In this document: one piece after another, positions 9,676-17,855 of the stretch | How the letters are laid out: every line of letters begins with the position of its first letter | How positions within the stretch are numbered: the stretch's first letter is position 1 | Assembly (NCBI RefSeq): GCF_006974125.1 | Contig: NZ_CP037858.1 | Location: 3,100,001 to 3,164,000 of the forward strand | Reading direction: 5' to 3' | DNA length: 64,000 nucleotides | Source of the DNA: Stenotrophomonas maltophilia | Lineage (GTDB): Bacteria; Pseudomonadota; Gammaproteobacteria; Xanthomonadales; Xanthomonadaceae | Position numbers and translations under genes: made by a program | Notes under the pieces: generated by a model | Told to the model about the DNA's origin: nothing | Database searches by the model: none | What the model saw: only the letters and a program-made list of their open reading frames with translations

Positions 9676-10419
9676 ATGAGCAAGCCCCTGCAGGGTGAAA
9701 TCGCACTGGTCACCGGTGCCAGCCGTGGCATTGGTGCCGCCATCGCCGATCTGCTGGCCGCCCAGGGCGCCACCGTCATCGGCACCGCCACCACCGAATC
9801 CGGTGCTGCCGCGATCGGCGAGCGCCTGGCCGCCCACGGCGGTCACGGCCGTGCACTGAACGTGACCGACGCTGCCGCGCTGGACAGCGTGCTGGACGGC
9901 ATCGCCAAGGAGTTCGGCCCGATCTCGATCCTGGTCAACAATGCAGGCATCACCCGCGACAACCTGCTGATGCGCATGAAGGACGAGGACTGGGCGTCGA
10001 TCATCGACACCAACCTGACCAGCGTGTTCCGCACCAGCAAGGCGGTGATGCGCGGCATGATGAAGGCGCGCAAGGGCCGCATCATCAACATCGCATCGGT
10101 GGTGGGCGTGACCGGTAATGCCGGCCAGGCCAACTACGCGGCCGCCAAGGCCGGCATCATCGGCTTCAGCAAGTCGCTGGCCAAGGAAATCGGTTCGCGC
10201 GGTGTCACCGTCAATGTGGTCGCTCCCGGCTTCATCGACACCGACATGACCAAGGCGTTGCCGGAAGAAGCGCGCACCGCGCTGATCAACGACATCGCCC
10301 TCGAACGCCTGGGTTCGCCGGAGGACATCGCCCATGCGGTGGCCTTCCTGGCCAGCCCGGCTGCCGGTTACATCACCGGCGAAACCCTCCATGTGAACGG
10401 TGGCATGTACATGCCGTAA
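9676..10419 (+). CDS. fabG: 3-oxoacyl-ACP reductase
   Basis: A 247-residue short-chain dehydrogenase that reduces 3-oxoacyl-ACP with NADPH. It shows the Rossmann motif TGASRGIG (13-20), NNAG (88-91) and the catalytic Ser141, Tyr154 and Lys158 (NYAAAKAG). The tail ITGETLHVNGGMYM is the typical FabG C-terminus. The ATG at 9676 has TGAGGA about 10 bases upstream; an earlier in-frame start at 9643 has no family-like sequence. It lies between fabD and acpP as in most proteobacteria. Confidence 0.97.
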   Translation: MSKPLQGEIALVTGASRGIGAAIADLLAAQGATVIGTATTESGAAAIGERLAAHGGHGRALNVTDAAALDSVLDGIAKEFGPISILVNNAGITRDNLLMRMKDEDWASIIDTNLTSVFRTSKAVMRGMMKARKGRIINIASVVGVTGNAGQANYAAAKAGIIGFSKSLAKEIGSRGVTVNVVAPGFIDTDMTKALPEEARTALINDIALERLGSPEDIAHAVAFLASPAAGYITGETLHVNGGMYMP

Positions 10420-10571
10420 GCAAGGGGCGCAGGGATTGCGCCGCAAGTGGTTGATCTGCTGAGGTTTTTGCTGCGATGCAAGGCCGCGCCGGTTTCCACT
10501 ACACTATCCCACGGCCATCGCCTTTGATGGCGACCACTTTTGAACCACAACTCCATCTGGAGCGAGATCCC

Positions 10572-10811
10572 ATGAGCACCATCGAAGAACGCGTCAAGAA
10601 AATCGTCGTCGAACAGCTTGGCGTCAAGGAAGAAGAAGTCACCAACAGCGCATCGTTCGTCGATGACCTGGGCGCTGACTCGCTGGACACCGTCGAGCTG
10701 GTGATGGCCCTGGAAGAAGAATTCGAGTGCGAGATCCCGGACGAAGAAGCCGAGAAGATCAGCACCGTGCAGGCCGCCATCGACTACGTCAAGGCCCACG
10801 TCAAGGCCTGA
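10572..10811 (+). CDS. acpP: Acyl carrier protein
   Basis: A 79-residue acidic protein, [20 protein letters not shown]..., with the phosphopantetheine attachment Ser37 in [10 protein letters not shown]. It carries the growing acyl chain for all fab enzymes. The 152-base gap after fabG, containing TACACTAT around 10500, may hold a separate promoter, as is common for this highly expressed gene, but no clear -35 box is evident. A GC hairpin follows the stop. Confidence 0.98.
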   Translation: MSTIEERVKKIVVEQLGVKEEEVTNSASFVDDLGADSLDTVELVMALEEEFECEIPDEEAEKISTVQAAIDYVKAHVKA

Positions 10812-10863
10812 TGTCAGACGGCAGTGCGCGTGCGGGTCATCCTCGCCGCGCACCGCACCCCAT

Positions 10864-10890
10864 GGGGCCGCTGTTGCGGCCCCGTGTGTT
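10864..10890 (+). terminator. Hairpin after acpP
   Basis: Stem GGGGCCGC / GCGGCCCC with loop TGTT, followed by GTGTGTTTG. It likely stabilises or terminates the abundant acpP transcript before fabF. Confidence 0.65.
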
Positions 10891-10953
10891 TGAGCATCAC
10901 ATCGAAGCAAACCGAGTTGCCCGTAGAAACCATCCGGGTCAGGAGAAACAGCA

Positions 10954-12216
10954 ATGAAGCGTCGCGTCGTCGTAACCGGCCTGGGTATCGTCTCGCCGTT
11001 GGGCAATGATCTGGCCAGCAGCTGGGAAGGCATCACCCACGGTCGTTCGGGCATCGGTCCGCTGACCAACGTTGCTGATGCCTACGTGGATCGGTTCACC
11101 ACCAAGATTGCAGGTGAGGTCAAGGGATTTGACATCACCGCCGACAATGAACTGTTCGGCAGGTTCCGGGTCAGCGGCAAGGATGCCAAGAAGATGGACC
11201 CGTTCATCCATTACGGCCTCGGTGCCTCGTTCATGGCCCTGCACGATTCGGGCCTGGAGATCACCGACGGCAATGCCGAGCGCATCGGCGCCATCGTCGG
11301 CGCCGGCATCGGCGGCCTGCTCGGCATCGAAGAGCAGACCATCGAGTTCCACGAGGGCAAGAAGATCTCGCCCTTCTACGTGCCCAAGACCATCATCAAC
11401 ATGCTGCCGGGCCAGCTGAGCATCATCACCGGCCTGAAGGGCCCGTCGTTCTCGGCGGTGTCGGCGTGCGCGACCTCGAACCATTCGATCGGTACCGCGA
11501 TGCGCATGATCCAGTACGGCGATGCCGACGTGATGGTGGTCGGTGGTGCCGAGCGTGGCTCGTCGCCGACCGCGCTGGGCGGCTTCTGCGCGATGAAGGC
11601 CATGAGCACCCGCAACGACGCCCCGGAACAGGCCTCGCGCCCGTGGGACAAGGACCGTGATGGCTTCGTGCTGGGCGACGGCGCCGGCATCCTGATCCTG
11701 GAAGAGTACGAGCACGCCAAGGCACGCGGCGCGAAGATCTACTGCGAACTGGCCGGCTTCGGTGCCAGCTCCGACGCGTACCACATGACCGCCCCGAGCG
11801 AGAACGGCGAAGGCGCCGCGCGCTGCATGGTCATGGCCATGAAGGACGCCGGCGTGACCCCGGAACAGGTGGGCTACCTCAACGCGCACGGCACCTCCAC
11901 GCCGCTGGGCGACCTGGGCGAGACCATGGCGATGAAGACCGCCTTCGGCGACCACGCCTACAAGATGATGGTCAGCTCCACCAAGTCGATGACCGGCCAC
12001 CTGCTGGGTGCCGCGGGCGGCGTGGAAGCGATCTTCTCGGTGATGGCGCTTCAGGACAACATCATTCCGCCGACCATCAACCTGCAGCAGCCGGGCGAAG
12101 GTTGCGACCTGGACTACGTGCCCAACGAAGCACGCCAGGCCAAGGTGGACGTGGTGATGTCCAATGGCTTCGGCTTCGGCGGCACCAACGGCACGCTGAT
12201 CTTCAAGCGCGTCTGA
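10954..12216 (+). CDS. fabF: Beta-ketoacyl-ACP synthase II
   Basis: A 420-residue KAS II that elongates acyl-ACP. Catalytic residues are Cys172 (VSACATSNHS), His312 (NAHGTSTPLGD) and His349 (TGHLLGAAGG). The N-terminus MKRRVVVTGLGIVSPLG and C-terminus NGFGFGGTNGTLIF are canonical. A strong ribosome site (CAGGAGAAAC) precedes the ATG. It ends the fab cluster. Confidence 0.97.
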   Translation: MKRRVVVTGLGIVSPLGNDLASSWEGITHGRSGIGPLTNVADAYVDRFTTKIAGEVKGFDITADNELFGRFRVSGKDAKKMDPFIHYGLGASFMALHDSGLEITDGNAERIGAIVGAGIGGLLGIEEQTIEFHEGKKISPFYVPKTIINMLPGQLSIITGLKGPSFSAVSACATSNHSIGTAMRMIQYGDADVMVVGGAERGSSPTALGGFCAMKAMSTRNDAPEQASRPWDKDRDGFVLGDGAGILILEEYEHAKARGAKIYCELAGFGASSDAYHMTAPSENGEGAARCMVMAMKDAGVTPEQVGYLNAHGTSTPLGDLGETMAMKTAFGDHAYKMMVSSTKSMTGHLLGAAGGVEAIFSVMALQDNIIPPTINLQQPGEGCDLDYVPNEARQAKVDVVMSNGFGFGGTNGTLIFKRV

Positions 12217-12270
12217 CCGGCATCGTCGCGACGCGACCCATCGGCAATCCGACAAACGGAACAATGCCGT

Positions 12271-12304
12271 GCACCACGGAGCCGCCGCAAGGCGGCTTCC
12301 GTGC
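12271..12304 (+). other. Intergenic hairpin fabF-pabB
   Basis: The segment folds as GCACCACGGAGCCGCC / GGCGGCTTCCGTGC with loop GCAA. There is no T run, so it is more likely an mRNA-stabilising or weak attenuating structure than a strong terminator. Confidence 0.5.
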
Positions 12305-12328
12305 ATCTGAACCCCTGAACTGGCCGCC

Positions 12329-13693
12329 ATGACCCACGCACCGCTGATCCACCCGCTGCCGCACCCGATCGATCTGCTGGCCCTGCAGCAGCACGACCCG
12401 GTGCGCTTCCCGCTGCTGATGGAATCCACTGCCTCGGGCACCGCCCAGGGCCGCTGGAGCCTGCTGCTGGCCGCGCAGGGCGATTGCCTGCGGCTGGATG
12501 CCGATGGCCAGGTGCGCGACCAGCACGACGTGGTGCACGCTGGCGGATTCCTGCAGGTGCTGGACCGCGCCTGGCAGCGCGAACGCCTGCCACATGACGG
12601 CAGCCACAGCCTGCCGTTCCGCGGCGGCTGGGCGTTGATGCTGGATTATGAAATGGCCAGCCAGATCGAACCGGTGCTGCCAGCGCGTGCTCGCGAGGAC
12701 GGCCGCCCGACCGCGCTGGCGCTGCGCTGCCCCGCAGCGGTGCTGCATGACCATCAGAACGACGCCAGCTTCGTCATCGCCGAAGCAGGTGAGCAGGTAT
12801 TGCTGGATGCTTTGGTCGCACTGGCCTCGGCGGCGTTGCCCGAGGCCGGGCAGGGCTGGCAGCCGCCGCAGTCGGTGGGCGAGGACGCGCCGCAGCGCTT
12901 CACCGACGGCGTGCGCCGGGTGATCGAGTACCTGCGTGCCGGCGACGTGTTCCAGGTGAACCTGTCGCGGCGCTGGAGCGCGCAGTTCGCTGCGCCGGTC
13001 AGCCCGCAGGCACTGTATGCACAGCTGCGTCGTGCCAACCCGGCGCCGTTTGCCGGCCTGTTCAGCGCGCAGGGCCGCCATGTGGTCAGTTCCTCACCGG
13101 AGCGGCTGGTGTCGGTGCATGCCGGTCATGCGCAGACGCGTCCGATCGCAGGTACGCGTCCGCGGTTTGAAGGTGATGACGATGCCGCGCGTATCCAGGA
13201 GCTGGTCGGTCACCCGAAGGAGCGTGCCGAGCACGTGATGCTGATCGACCTGGAGCGCAATGACCTGGGTCGCATCTGCCTGCCGGGCACCGTGGTGGTC
13301 GATGAGCTGATGACCGTGGAGAGCTACGCCCACGTGCACCACATCGTCAGCAATGTCAGCGGCCACCTGCGCCCGGAGGTCACGCCCGGTGAGGTGATCG
13401 CCGCCACGTTCCCGGGCGGCACCATCACCGGCTGCCCGAAGGTGCGCTGCATGCAGATCATCAGCGAGCTGGAGCAGGTGCCGCGCGGTGCCTATACCGG
13501 CGCCTTCGGCTGGCTGAACTGCGATGGCGACCTGGACCTGAACATCCTGATCCGCACCGCCGAAGTGGATGGCCACGAGGTCAGCTTCCGCACCGGCGCA
13601 GGCATCGTGGTGGACTCGGACCCGGACAAGGAACTGGACGAGACCCGCGCCAAGGCGCGCGGCCTGCTGCGCGCGTTGGGCCAGCAGGGGTGA
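12329..13693 (+). CDS. pabB: Aminodeoxychorismate synthase component I
   Basis: A 454-residue chorismate-binding enzyme that aminates chorismate to aminodeoxychorismate for folate synthesis. Visible family motifs include GDVFQVNLSRRW, the SSPERLV region, PIAGTRPR, DLERNDLGRI, the VSGHLRPEVTPGEVIAATFP region and GGTITGCPKVRCMQII. The PIAGT form (rather than the PIKGT of many PabB proteins) lacks the lysine used for covalent intermediate chemistry, so it may work like anthranilate synthase-type enzymes in that step. The glutaminase partner PabA is not nearby. The fabF-pabB-mltG-tmk-holB order is conserved in many gammaproteobacteria. Confidence 0.92.
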   Translation: MTHAPLIHPLPHPIDLLALQQHDPVRFPLLMESTASGTAQGRWSLLLAAQGDCLRLDADGQVRDQHDVVHAGGFLQVLDRAWQRERLPHDGSHSLPFRGGWALMLDYEMASQIEPVLPARAREDGRPTALALRCPAAVLHDHQNDASFVIAEAGEQVLLDALVALASAALPEAGQGWQPPQSVGEDAPQRFTDGVRRVIEYLRAGDVFQVNLSRRWSAQFAAPVSPQALYAQLRRANPAPFAGLFSAQGRHVVSSSPERLVSVHAGHAQTRPIAGTRPRFEGDDDAARIQELVGHPKERAEHVMLIDLERNDLGRICLPGTVVVDELMTVESYAHVHHIVSNVSGHLRPEVTPGEVIAATFPGGTITGCPKVRCMQIISELEQVPRGAYTGAFGWLNCDGDLDLNILIRTAEVDGHEVSFRTGAGIVVDSDPDKELDETRAKARGLLRALGQQG

Positions 13694-13712
13694 CGCGGCC
13701 GGTTCGGCTTCG

Positions 13713-13832
13713 GTGGGTGCCGACCTTGGTCGGCACGGATGCCGCCATGGCCGTTCATCCACGCATGGCGTGGATCTACTGATCGCCGCGCCAGGCATGG
13801 ATTGTGGTGGGTGCCGACCGTTGGTCGGCACG
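13713..13832. repeat. Three short palindromes in the pabB-mltG gap
   Basis: Two copies of a GTGGGTGCCGACC...GGTCGGCAC palindrome (13713-13736, loop TT; 13807-13831, loop GTT) flank one SMAG-type element in reverse orientation (13757-13779, ATCCACGC-ATG-GCGTGGAT ending CTAC). All three are REP-like; none encodes anything. The gap contains no other feature. Confidence 0.8.
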
Positions 13833-13908
13833 GGTGTGCGGCCCCGGTCATGACCCCACACCACCGGCACGGTATCCTGCACGACGGAATCGAGTTCAGA
13901 GGTAGTCC

Positions 13909-14970
13909 ATGGCGGGAGCCAAGCGCGGGTGTCTGTTCGTGGTAACGCTGGTGGTGGTGCTGGCCGCCGTCGTGGCCGGCGCGGGCGCGTGGTTCTTCTA
14001 CCAGCAGACCCGGTTCGCCGATGCCCCGATCACCCCGTCCGCCGAGAGCGTGGTCATCGCCAGTGGCGATGGCATGAACAGCGTGCTGCGCAAGCTGCGC
14101 GATGCGGGCGTGGACGAGGGCCAGGACACCCAGTGGCAGCTGCTGGCGCGCCAGCTTGATGCCGCCGGCAAGCTGAAGGTGGGCGAGTACGCGCTCAGTG
14201 GCGACCTGACCCCGCGCGAGCTGCTGCTGCGCATGCGTGCCGGCAAGGTGCTGCAGCACCGCGTCACCATCGTGGAGGGTTGGAACATCCGCCAGCTGCG
14301 TGCCGCGCTCAAGCGCGCCGAGCCGCTGCTGCACACCACCGACACGCTCGATGACGCCGCGCTGATGCAGCGCCTCGGCTTCGGTGGCCAGCATCCGGAA
14401 GGCCGCTTCCTGCCGGAAACCTACGTCTACCAGCGCGGCGACAGCGACCTGGACGTGCTCAAGCGGGCCCATGGCGCGATGGAAAAGGCGCTGGACGAGG
14501 CCTGGGAAAGCCGTGCGCCGGACCTGCCGATCAACACGCCCTACGAACTGCTGACGATGGCCTCGATCATCGAGAAGGAAGCCGCGCTGGCCAGCGAGCG
14601 CCCGCAGATTGCCGGCGTATTCATGCGCCGCCTGAAGATCGGCATGCGCCTGCAGACCGACCCGACCGTGATTTACGGCATCGGTGCCGCGTATGACGGC
14701 AACATCCGCCGCCGCGACCTGACCACCGATACGCCCTACAACACCTACACCCGTGCGGGCCTGACCCCGACGCCAATCGCCATGCCCAGCCGCGATGCGC
14801 TGATGGCCGCCGCGCAGCCGGCACCGGGCGACGCACTGTATTTCGTCGCCGTGGGCGATGGCAGTGGCGCGCACGTGTTCTCGCCCAGCCTGGACCAGCA
14901 CAACGCCGCAGTCGCCCGCTACCTGCAGCAGCTGCGCCAGCAACGTACCAAGGAGACCCCGGCGCAATGA
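13909..14970 (+). CDS. mltG: Endolytic murein transglycosylase MltG
   Basis: A 353-residue inner-membrane protein that cuts nascent glycan strands and so ends peptidoglycan polymerisation. It has one N-terminal transmembrane helix (residues ~8-30), the LysM-like region with KVGEYALS, then the YceG domain with catalytic Glu222 in TMASIIEKEA and QTDPTVIYGIG. The ATG follows AGAGGTAG. Its stop overlaps the start of tmk (ATGA), giving coupled translation. Confidence 0.95.
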   Translation: MAGAKRGCLFVVTLVVVLAAVVAGAGAWFFYQQTRFADAPITPSAESVVIASGDGMNSVLRKLRDAGVDEGQDTQWQLLARQLDAAGKLKVGEYALSGDLTPRELLLRMRAGKVLQHRVTIVEGWNIRQLRAALKRAEPLLHTTDTLDDAALMQRLGFGGQHPEGRFLPETYVYQRGDSDLDVLKRAHGAMEKALDEAWESRAPDLPINTPYELLTMASIIEKEAALASERPQIAGVFMRRLKIGMRLQTDPTVIYGIGAAYDGNIRRRDLTTDTPYNTYTRAGLTPTPIAMPSRDALMAAAQPAPGDALYFVAVGDGSGAHVFSPSLDQHNAAVARYLQQLRQQRTKETPAQ

Positions 14971-15632
14971 GTCCCGCGCTGCTTCGCCACCCGCGTTTCG
15001 TCAGCCTGGAAGGCGGCGAGGGCGCGGGCAAGACCACCGCCATCAACGCCATCCGTGACTGCCTGCGCAGCCACGGTCATGAGGTGGTACTGACCCGCGA
15101 GCCAGGCGGTACGCCGCTGGCCGAGCGCATCCGCGGCCTGGTGCTGAAGCCTGATGCCGAGATCGCCGCCGAACCGCTCAGTGCCGAGGCCGAACTGCTG
15201 CTGGTGTTCGCTGCGCGCGCGCAGCATGTGCGCCAGGTGATCCAGCCGGCCCTGCAGCGCGGCGCCTACGTGCTGAGTGATCGCTTCACCGATTCCAGTT
15301 ACGCCTACCAGGGCGGTGGCCGCGGGCTCGATCCGCAGTGGATTGCCGATCTGGAGCGCCGCGCGGTGGGCCTGTTGCCGGGCCTGACCTTGCTGCTGGA
15401 TGTGGACGTGGCGGTGGGCCGCGCGCGTGCCAACGGCCGTGACCTGTGGCCGGACCGCATCGAAAGCGAGCAGGACGATTTCTTCCAGCGCGTGCGCGAA
15501 GTATTCCGCGGCCGTGCGCAGCAGGACCCGCAGCGTTTTGCGTTGATTGATGCGGGCCAGGAGCAGGCGCGCGTGGCCGCTGATGTGGTCGCGCATGTCG
15601 AGCGCTGGCTGCAGGACGGGGAGGGCGCATGA
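14967..15632 (+). CDS. tmk: Thymidylate kinase
   Basis: A 221-residue kinase phosphorylating dTMP to dTDP. P-loop EGGEGAGKTT (residues 15-24), the REPGGTPLAE segment and DRFTDSSYAYQGGGR (DR(Y/F) motif) are present, with a lid region RARANGRDLWPDRIE. Start and stop each overlap the neighbour by 4 bases, in the conserved order mltG-tmk-holB-pilZ. Confidence 0.97.
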   Translation: MSPALLRHPRFVSLEGGEGAGKTTAINAIRDCLRSHGHEVVLTREPGGTPLAERIRGLVLKPDAEIAAEPLSAEAELLLVFAARAQHVRQVIQPALQRGAYVLSDRFTDSSYAYQGGGRGLDPQWIADLERRAVGLLPGLTLLLDVDVAVGRARANGRDLWPDRIESEQDDFFQRVREVFRGRAQQDPQRFALIDAGQEQARVAADVVAHVERWLQDGEGA

Positions 15633-16585
15633 GCACGTTCTCGCCATGGCAGCAGCGCGCGTTCGACCAGACCGTGGCCGCGCTCGATGCCGGTCGCCTC
15701 GGCCATGGCCTGCTGATCTGCGGGCCGGCCGGGCTGGGCAAGCGTGAGGTGGCGCTGGCATTGGCCGACCACGTGCTGGCCCGCGGCGATGCCGCGCATG
15801 CCACGCGCACGCGCCAGCTGATCGCTGCGGGTACCCATCCGGACCTGCAGCTGGTCAGCTTCATACCGAACAAGAGCGGCGACAAGCTTCGCACCGAGAT
15901 CGTCATCGAGCAGGTGCGTGAGATCACCGACAAGCTGGCGCTGACCCCGCAGTACGGCGTGGCGCAGGTGGTGATCGTCGACCCGGCCGATGCCATCAAC
16001 CGCTCGGCCGCCAACGCGCTGCTGAAGACCCTGGAAGAGCCGCAGCCGGGCCGCTACCTGTGGCTGATCAGCAGCGACCCGGCGCGCCTGCCGCAGACCA
16101 TCCGCAGCCGTTGCCAGCGCCTGGAATTCAAGTTGCCGCCGCAGCACGAAGCGATGGCGTGGCTGCAGCAGCAGGGCCAAAGTGAAGCATCGGCGCGCGA
16201 AGCGCTGGACGCCGCGCGCGGCCACCCCGGCCAGGCCGACAACTGGCTGCGCGAAGACGGCCTGAGCCTGCGCCGTGAAGTAGGCCGTGAGCTGGAGCAG
16301 CTGGCCGCCGGCAAGACCGGCGCGGTGGAGCTGGCGCAGAAGTGGTGCGGCGATGACAACGCGGCGCTGCGCCTGCGCTTTGCCGCCGACCTGGCGCTGG
16401 CCCAGGCCAGCACCGATGCCTTGACCACGCCGGAGCGATTGCACAAGCTTGCAGCCTGGTTCGATGCGGCCAACCGCACCCGCGACCTGCTGCGCACCAC
16501 GGTGCGTGCAGACCTTGCGGTGGTTGAGTTGCTGCTGGCCTGGAACAAGGTGAACGAGCGGCCTGCCGCAAGGGGAAATCGATGA
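15629..16585 (+). CDS. holB: DNA polymerase III delta-prime subunit
   Basis: A 318-residue clamp-loader subunit with degenerate P-loop GPAGLGKR (32-39), VIVDPADAINRSAANALLKTLEEP (the SRC-domain neighbour) and the SRC motif IRSRCQRLEFK. The zinc-binding cysteine cluster found after the P-loop in E. coli delta-prime is absent: the equivalent stretch ARGDAAHATRTRQLIAAGTH has no Cys. The gene is coupled to tmk and to the PilZ gene by 4-base overlaps. Confidence 0.93.
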   Translation: MSTFSPWQQRAFDQTVAALDAGRLGHGLLICGPAGLGKREVALALADHVLARGDAAHATRTRQLIAAGTHPDLQLVSFIPNKSGDKLRTEIVIEQVREITDKLALTPQYGVAQVVIVDPADAINRSAANALLKTLEEPQPGRYLWLISSDPARLPQTIRSRCQRLEFKLPPQHEAMAWLQQQGQSEASAREALDAARGHPGQADNWLREDGLSLRREVGRELEQLAAGKTGAVELAQKWCGDDNAALRLRFAADLALAQASTDALTTPERLHKLAAWFDAANRTRDLLRTTVRADLAVVELLLAWNKVNERPAARGNR

Positions 16586-16935
16586 GTGCCAGCAACGCCC
16601 GCCAGGGCATCCTGTCCCTGGCCGTGAAGGACAAGGCCGCGCTGTACAGCGCGTACATGCCGTTCGTGAAGAACGGCGGCATCTTCGTGCCCACACCCAA
16701 GCGTTACTTCCTGGGCGACGAAGTGTTCCTCCTGCTGACCCTGCCCGATTCCAGCGAGCGCCTGCCGGTGGCCGGCAAGGTGATCTGGGTGACCCCGGCC
16801 GGCGCGCAGGGCAACCGCACCGCCGGCATCGGCGTGCAGCTGGCCGATGGCGCCGAAGGCGAGGGCGTACGCCACAAGATCGAGACCCTGCTGGCTGGCC
16901 TGACCAGTTCTGACAAGCCGACCCATACGATGTAA
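16582..16935 (+). CDS. pilZ: PilZ-domain type IV pilus protein
   Basis: A 117-residue protein, MSASNARQGILSLAVKDKA..., matching the PilZ protein encoded after holB in pseudomonads and xanthomonads. The typical c-di-GMP motif RxxxR at the N-terminus is missing, as in the founding PilZ, which works in type IV pilus biogenesis through protein contacts rather than by binding c-di-GMP. GGIFVPTPKRYFLGDEVFLL is the family core. Confidence 0.9.
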   Translation: MSASNARQGILSLAVKDKAALYSAYMPFVKNGGIFVPTPKRYFLGDEVFLLLTLPDSSERLPVAGKVIWVTPAGAQGNRTAGIGVQLADGAEGEGVRHKIETLLAGLTSSDKPTHTM

Positions 16936-16957
16936 CAGGGCGCGGATTGCCGCCCCG

Positions 16958-16980
16958 GTAGCGCCGGGCCATGCCCGGCG
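16958..16980. repeat. SMAG/REP palindrome
   Basis: GTAG followed by CGCCGGGC-CAT-GCCCGGCG: an 8-bp stem with 3-base loop and the GTAG end typical of SMAG elements. It follows the pilZ stop by 22 bases. Confidence 0.8.
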
Positions 16981-17021
16981 GCGCCCCTCGAAACACCCGT
17001 GAACACGAATGTGAAAAACTG

Positions 17022-17049
17022 TTGACGGCCTCTGAAAAGCCCCTATAAT
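17022..17049 (+). promoter_or_regulatory. Sigma70 promoter of tRNA-Val
   Basis: TTGACG at 17022-17027 and a perfect TATAAT at 17044-17049, spaced by 16 bases, 20 bases ahead of the tRNA. It is one of the clearest consensus promoters in the window. Confidence 0.85.
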
Positions 17050-17069
17050 GAGCGGCTCAGCAACACACC

Positions 17070-17144
17070 GGGCGGTTAGCTCAGCGGTAGAGCATTGCCT
17101 TCACACGGCAAGGGTCACAGGTTCGATCCCTGTACCGCCCACCA
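17070..17144 (+). tRNA. tRNA-Val (anticodon CAC)
   Basis: A 75-nt cloverleaf: acceptor GGGCGGT/ACCGCCC, D-stem GCTC/GAGC, anticodon stem TTGCC/GGCAA with loop TTCACAC (anticodon CAC, reading GUG), T-arm ACAGG-TTCGATC-CCTGT and an encoded CCA end (17142-17144). Confidence 0.96.
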
Positions 17145-17160
17145 TGTTGCAGAACGAAAG

Positions 17161-17188
17161 AAGCCTCCAGCAATGGGGGCTTTTTTGT
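17161..17188 (+). terminator. Terminator of tRNA-Val
   Basis: AAGCCTCC pairs with GGGGGCTT (loop AGCAAT), followed by a run of six T. A classic intrinsic terminator just after the tRNA. The next ~200 bases up to 17391 show no feature. Confidence 0.8.
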
Positions 17189-17390
17189 TGCCTGGCCATC
17201 AGCGCGGCTTTCCGGCATCGTGCAGCGGCATCGTTGACAGCGCGACTCACCGGCTCCCGCAACCGCGCGAAGCGCTCGCGGACGCACTTCACCGATGCGG
17301 GCAGAGGATTCCATCCATGTGCTGTTCCGTGGTTCCCGGCCGGCGTACTCTCGAGGCACTGCCATGCCCCCCATTCCCTGGAGTGTCACC

Positions 17391-17771
17391 ATGCCGCTCG
17401 CCCGCATCGATGTTCGCAAAGGTAAATCCGCCGACTACCTGCGACGCGTCGGCGAAACCATCTACCAGGCCATGCGCGCGGTGGGTGTGCCGGAAAACGA
17501 CCGCTTCCAGATCTTCCAGGAACACGAGCCCGGCACGCTGATCTACGATCCCGGCTACCTGGGCGTGGACCGCACCGACGACTTCATCTGCATCCAGATC
17601 ACCTGGAACGAAGGGCGTACGCTGGAGCAGAAGAAGGCGCTGTATGCGGGCATCGCCGAGGGATTGCATGCGGCGGTGGGCATCCGCCGCGAGGATGTGT
17701 TCATCAACCTGGTGGAAGTGAAGAAGGAGAACTGGTCGTTCGGGAACGGGGTTGCGCAGTACGTGACTTGA
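17391..17771 (+). CDS. Tautomerase family protein
   Basis: A 126-residue protein starting MPLARIDVRKG. After Met removal Pro1 would be the catalytic base, as in the tautomerase superfamily. It matches the longer single-chain tautomerase-like proteins, with RFQIFQEHEPGTLIYDPGYLG and an internal EVKKENWSFGNG near the end. The natural substrate is unknown. The ATG at 17391 has GGAGTG 10 bases upstream. It is the last gene before the tail cluster. Confidence 0.8.
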   Translation: MPLARIDVRKGKSADYLRRVGETIYQAMRAVGVPENDRFQIFQEHEPGTLIYDPGYLGVDRTDDFICIQITWNEGRTLEQKKALYAGIAEGLHAAVGIRREDVFINLVEVKKENWSFGNGVAQYVT

Positions 17772-17783
17772 TGCGGGAAGCGC

Positions 17784-17855
17784 ATCCACGCATGGCGTGG
17801 ATCTACCGAGCCTGGTCGAGGCCGCCGATGTAGACCCACGCCCGCGTGGATCTAC
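17784..17855. repeat. Two SMAG/REP palindromes at the left edge of the tail cluster
   Basis: 17784-17806 folds as ATCCACGC-ATG-GCGTGGAT with a CTAC end. 17830-17855 pairs GTAGACCCACGC with GCGTGGATCTAC around CC (one mismatch). The second copy overlaps the TAG stop of the tail gene D at 17852-17854, so the stop codon is supplied by the repeat's GTAG end. Confidence 0.8.

Noticed and set aside
15305..16996. 563-codon open frame antisense to tmk, holB and pilZ
   Set aside because: Crosses three coupled housekeeping genes; Arg/Pro/Ser-rich, no family signature.
17070..17144. tRNA-Val as attachment site of the tail cluster
   Set aside because: No copy of the tRNA 3' end was seen at the right edge (36.6-37.8 kb), no integrase exists, and the tautomerase gene lies between.
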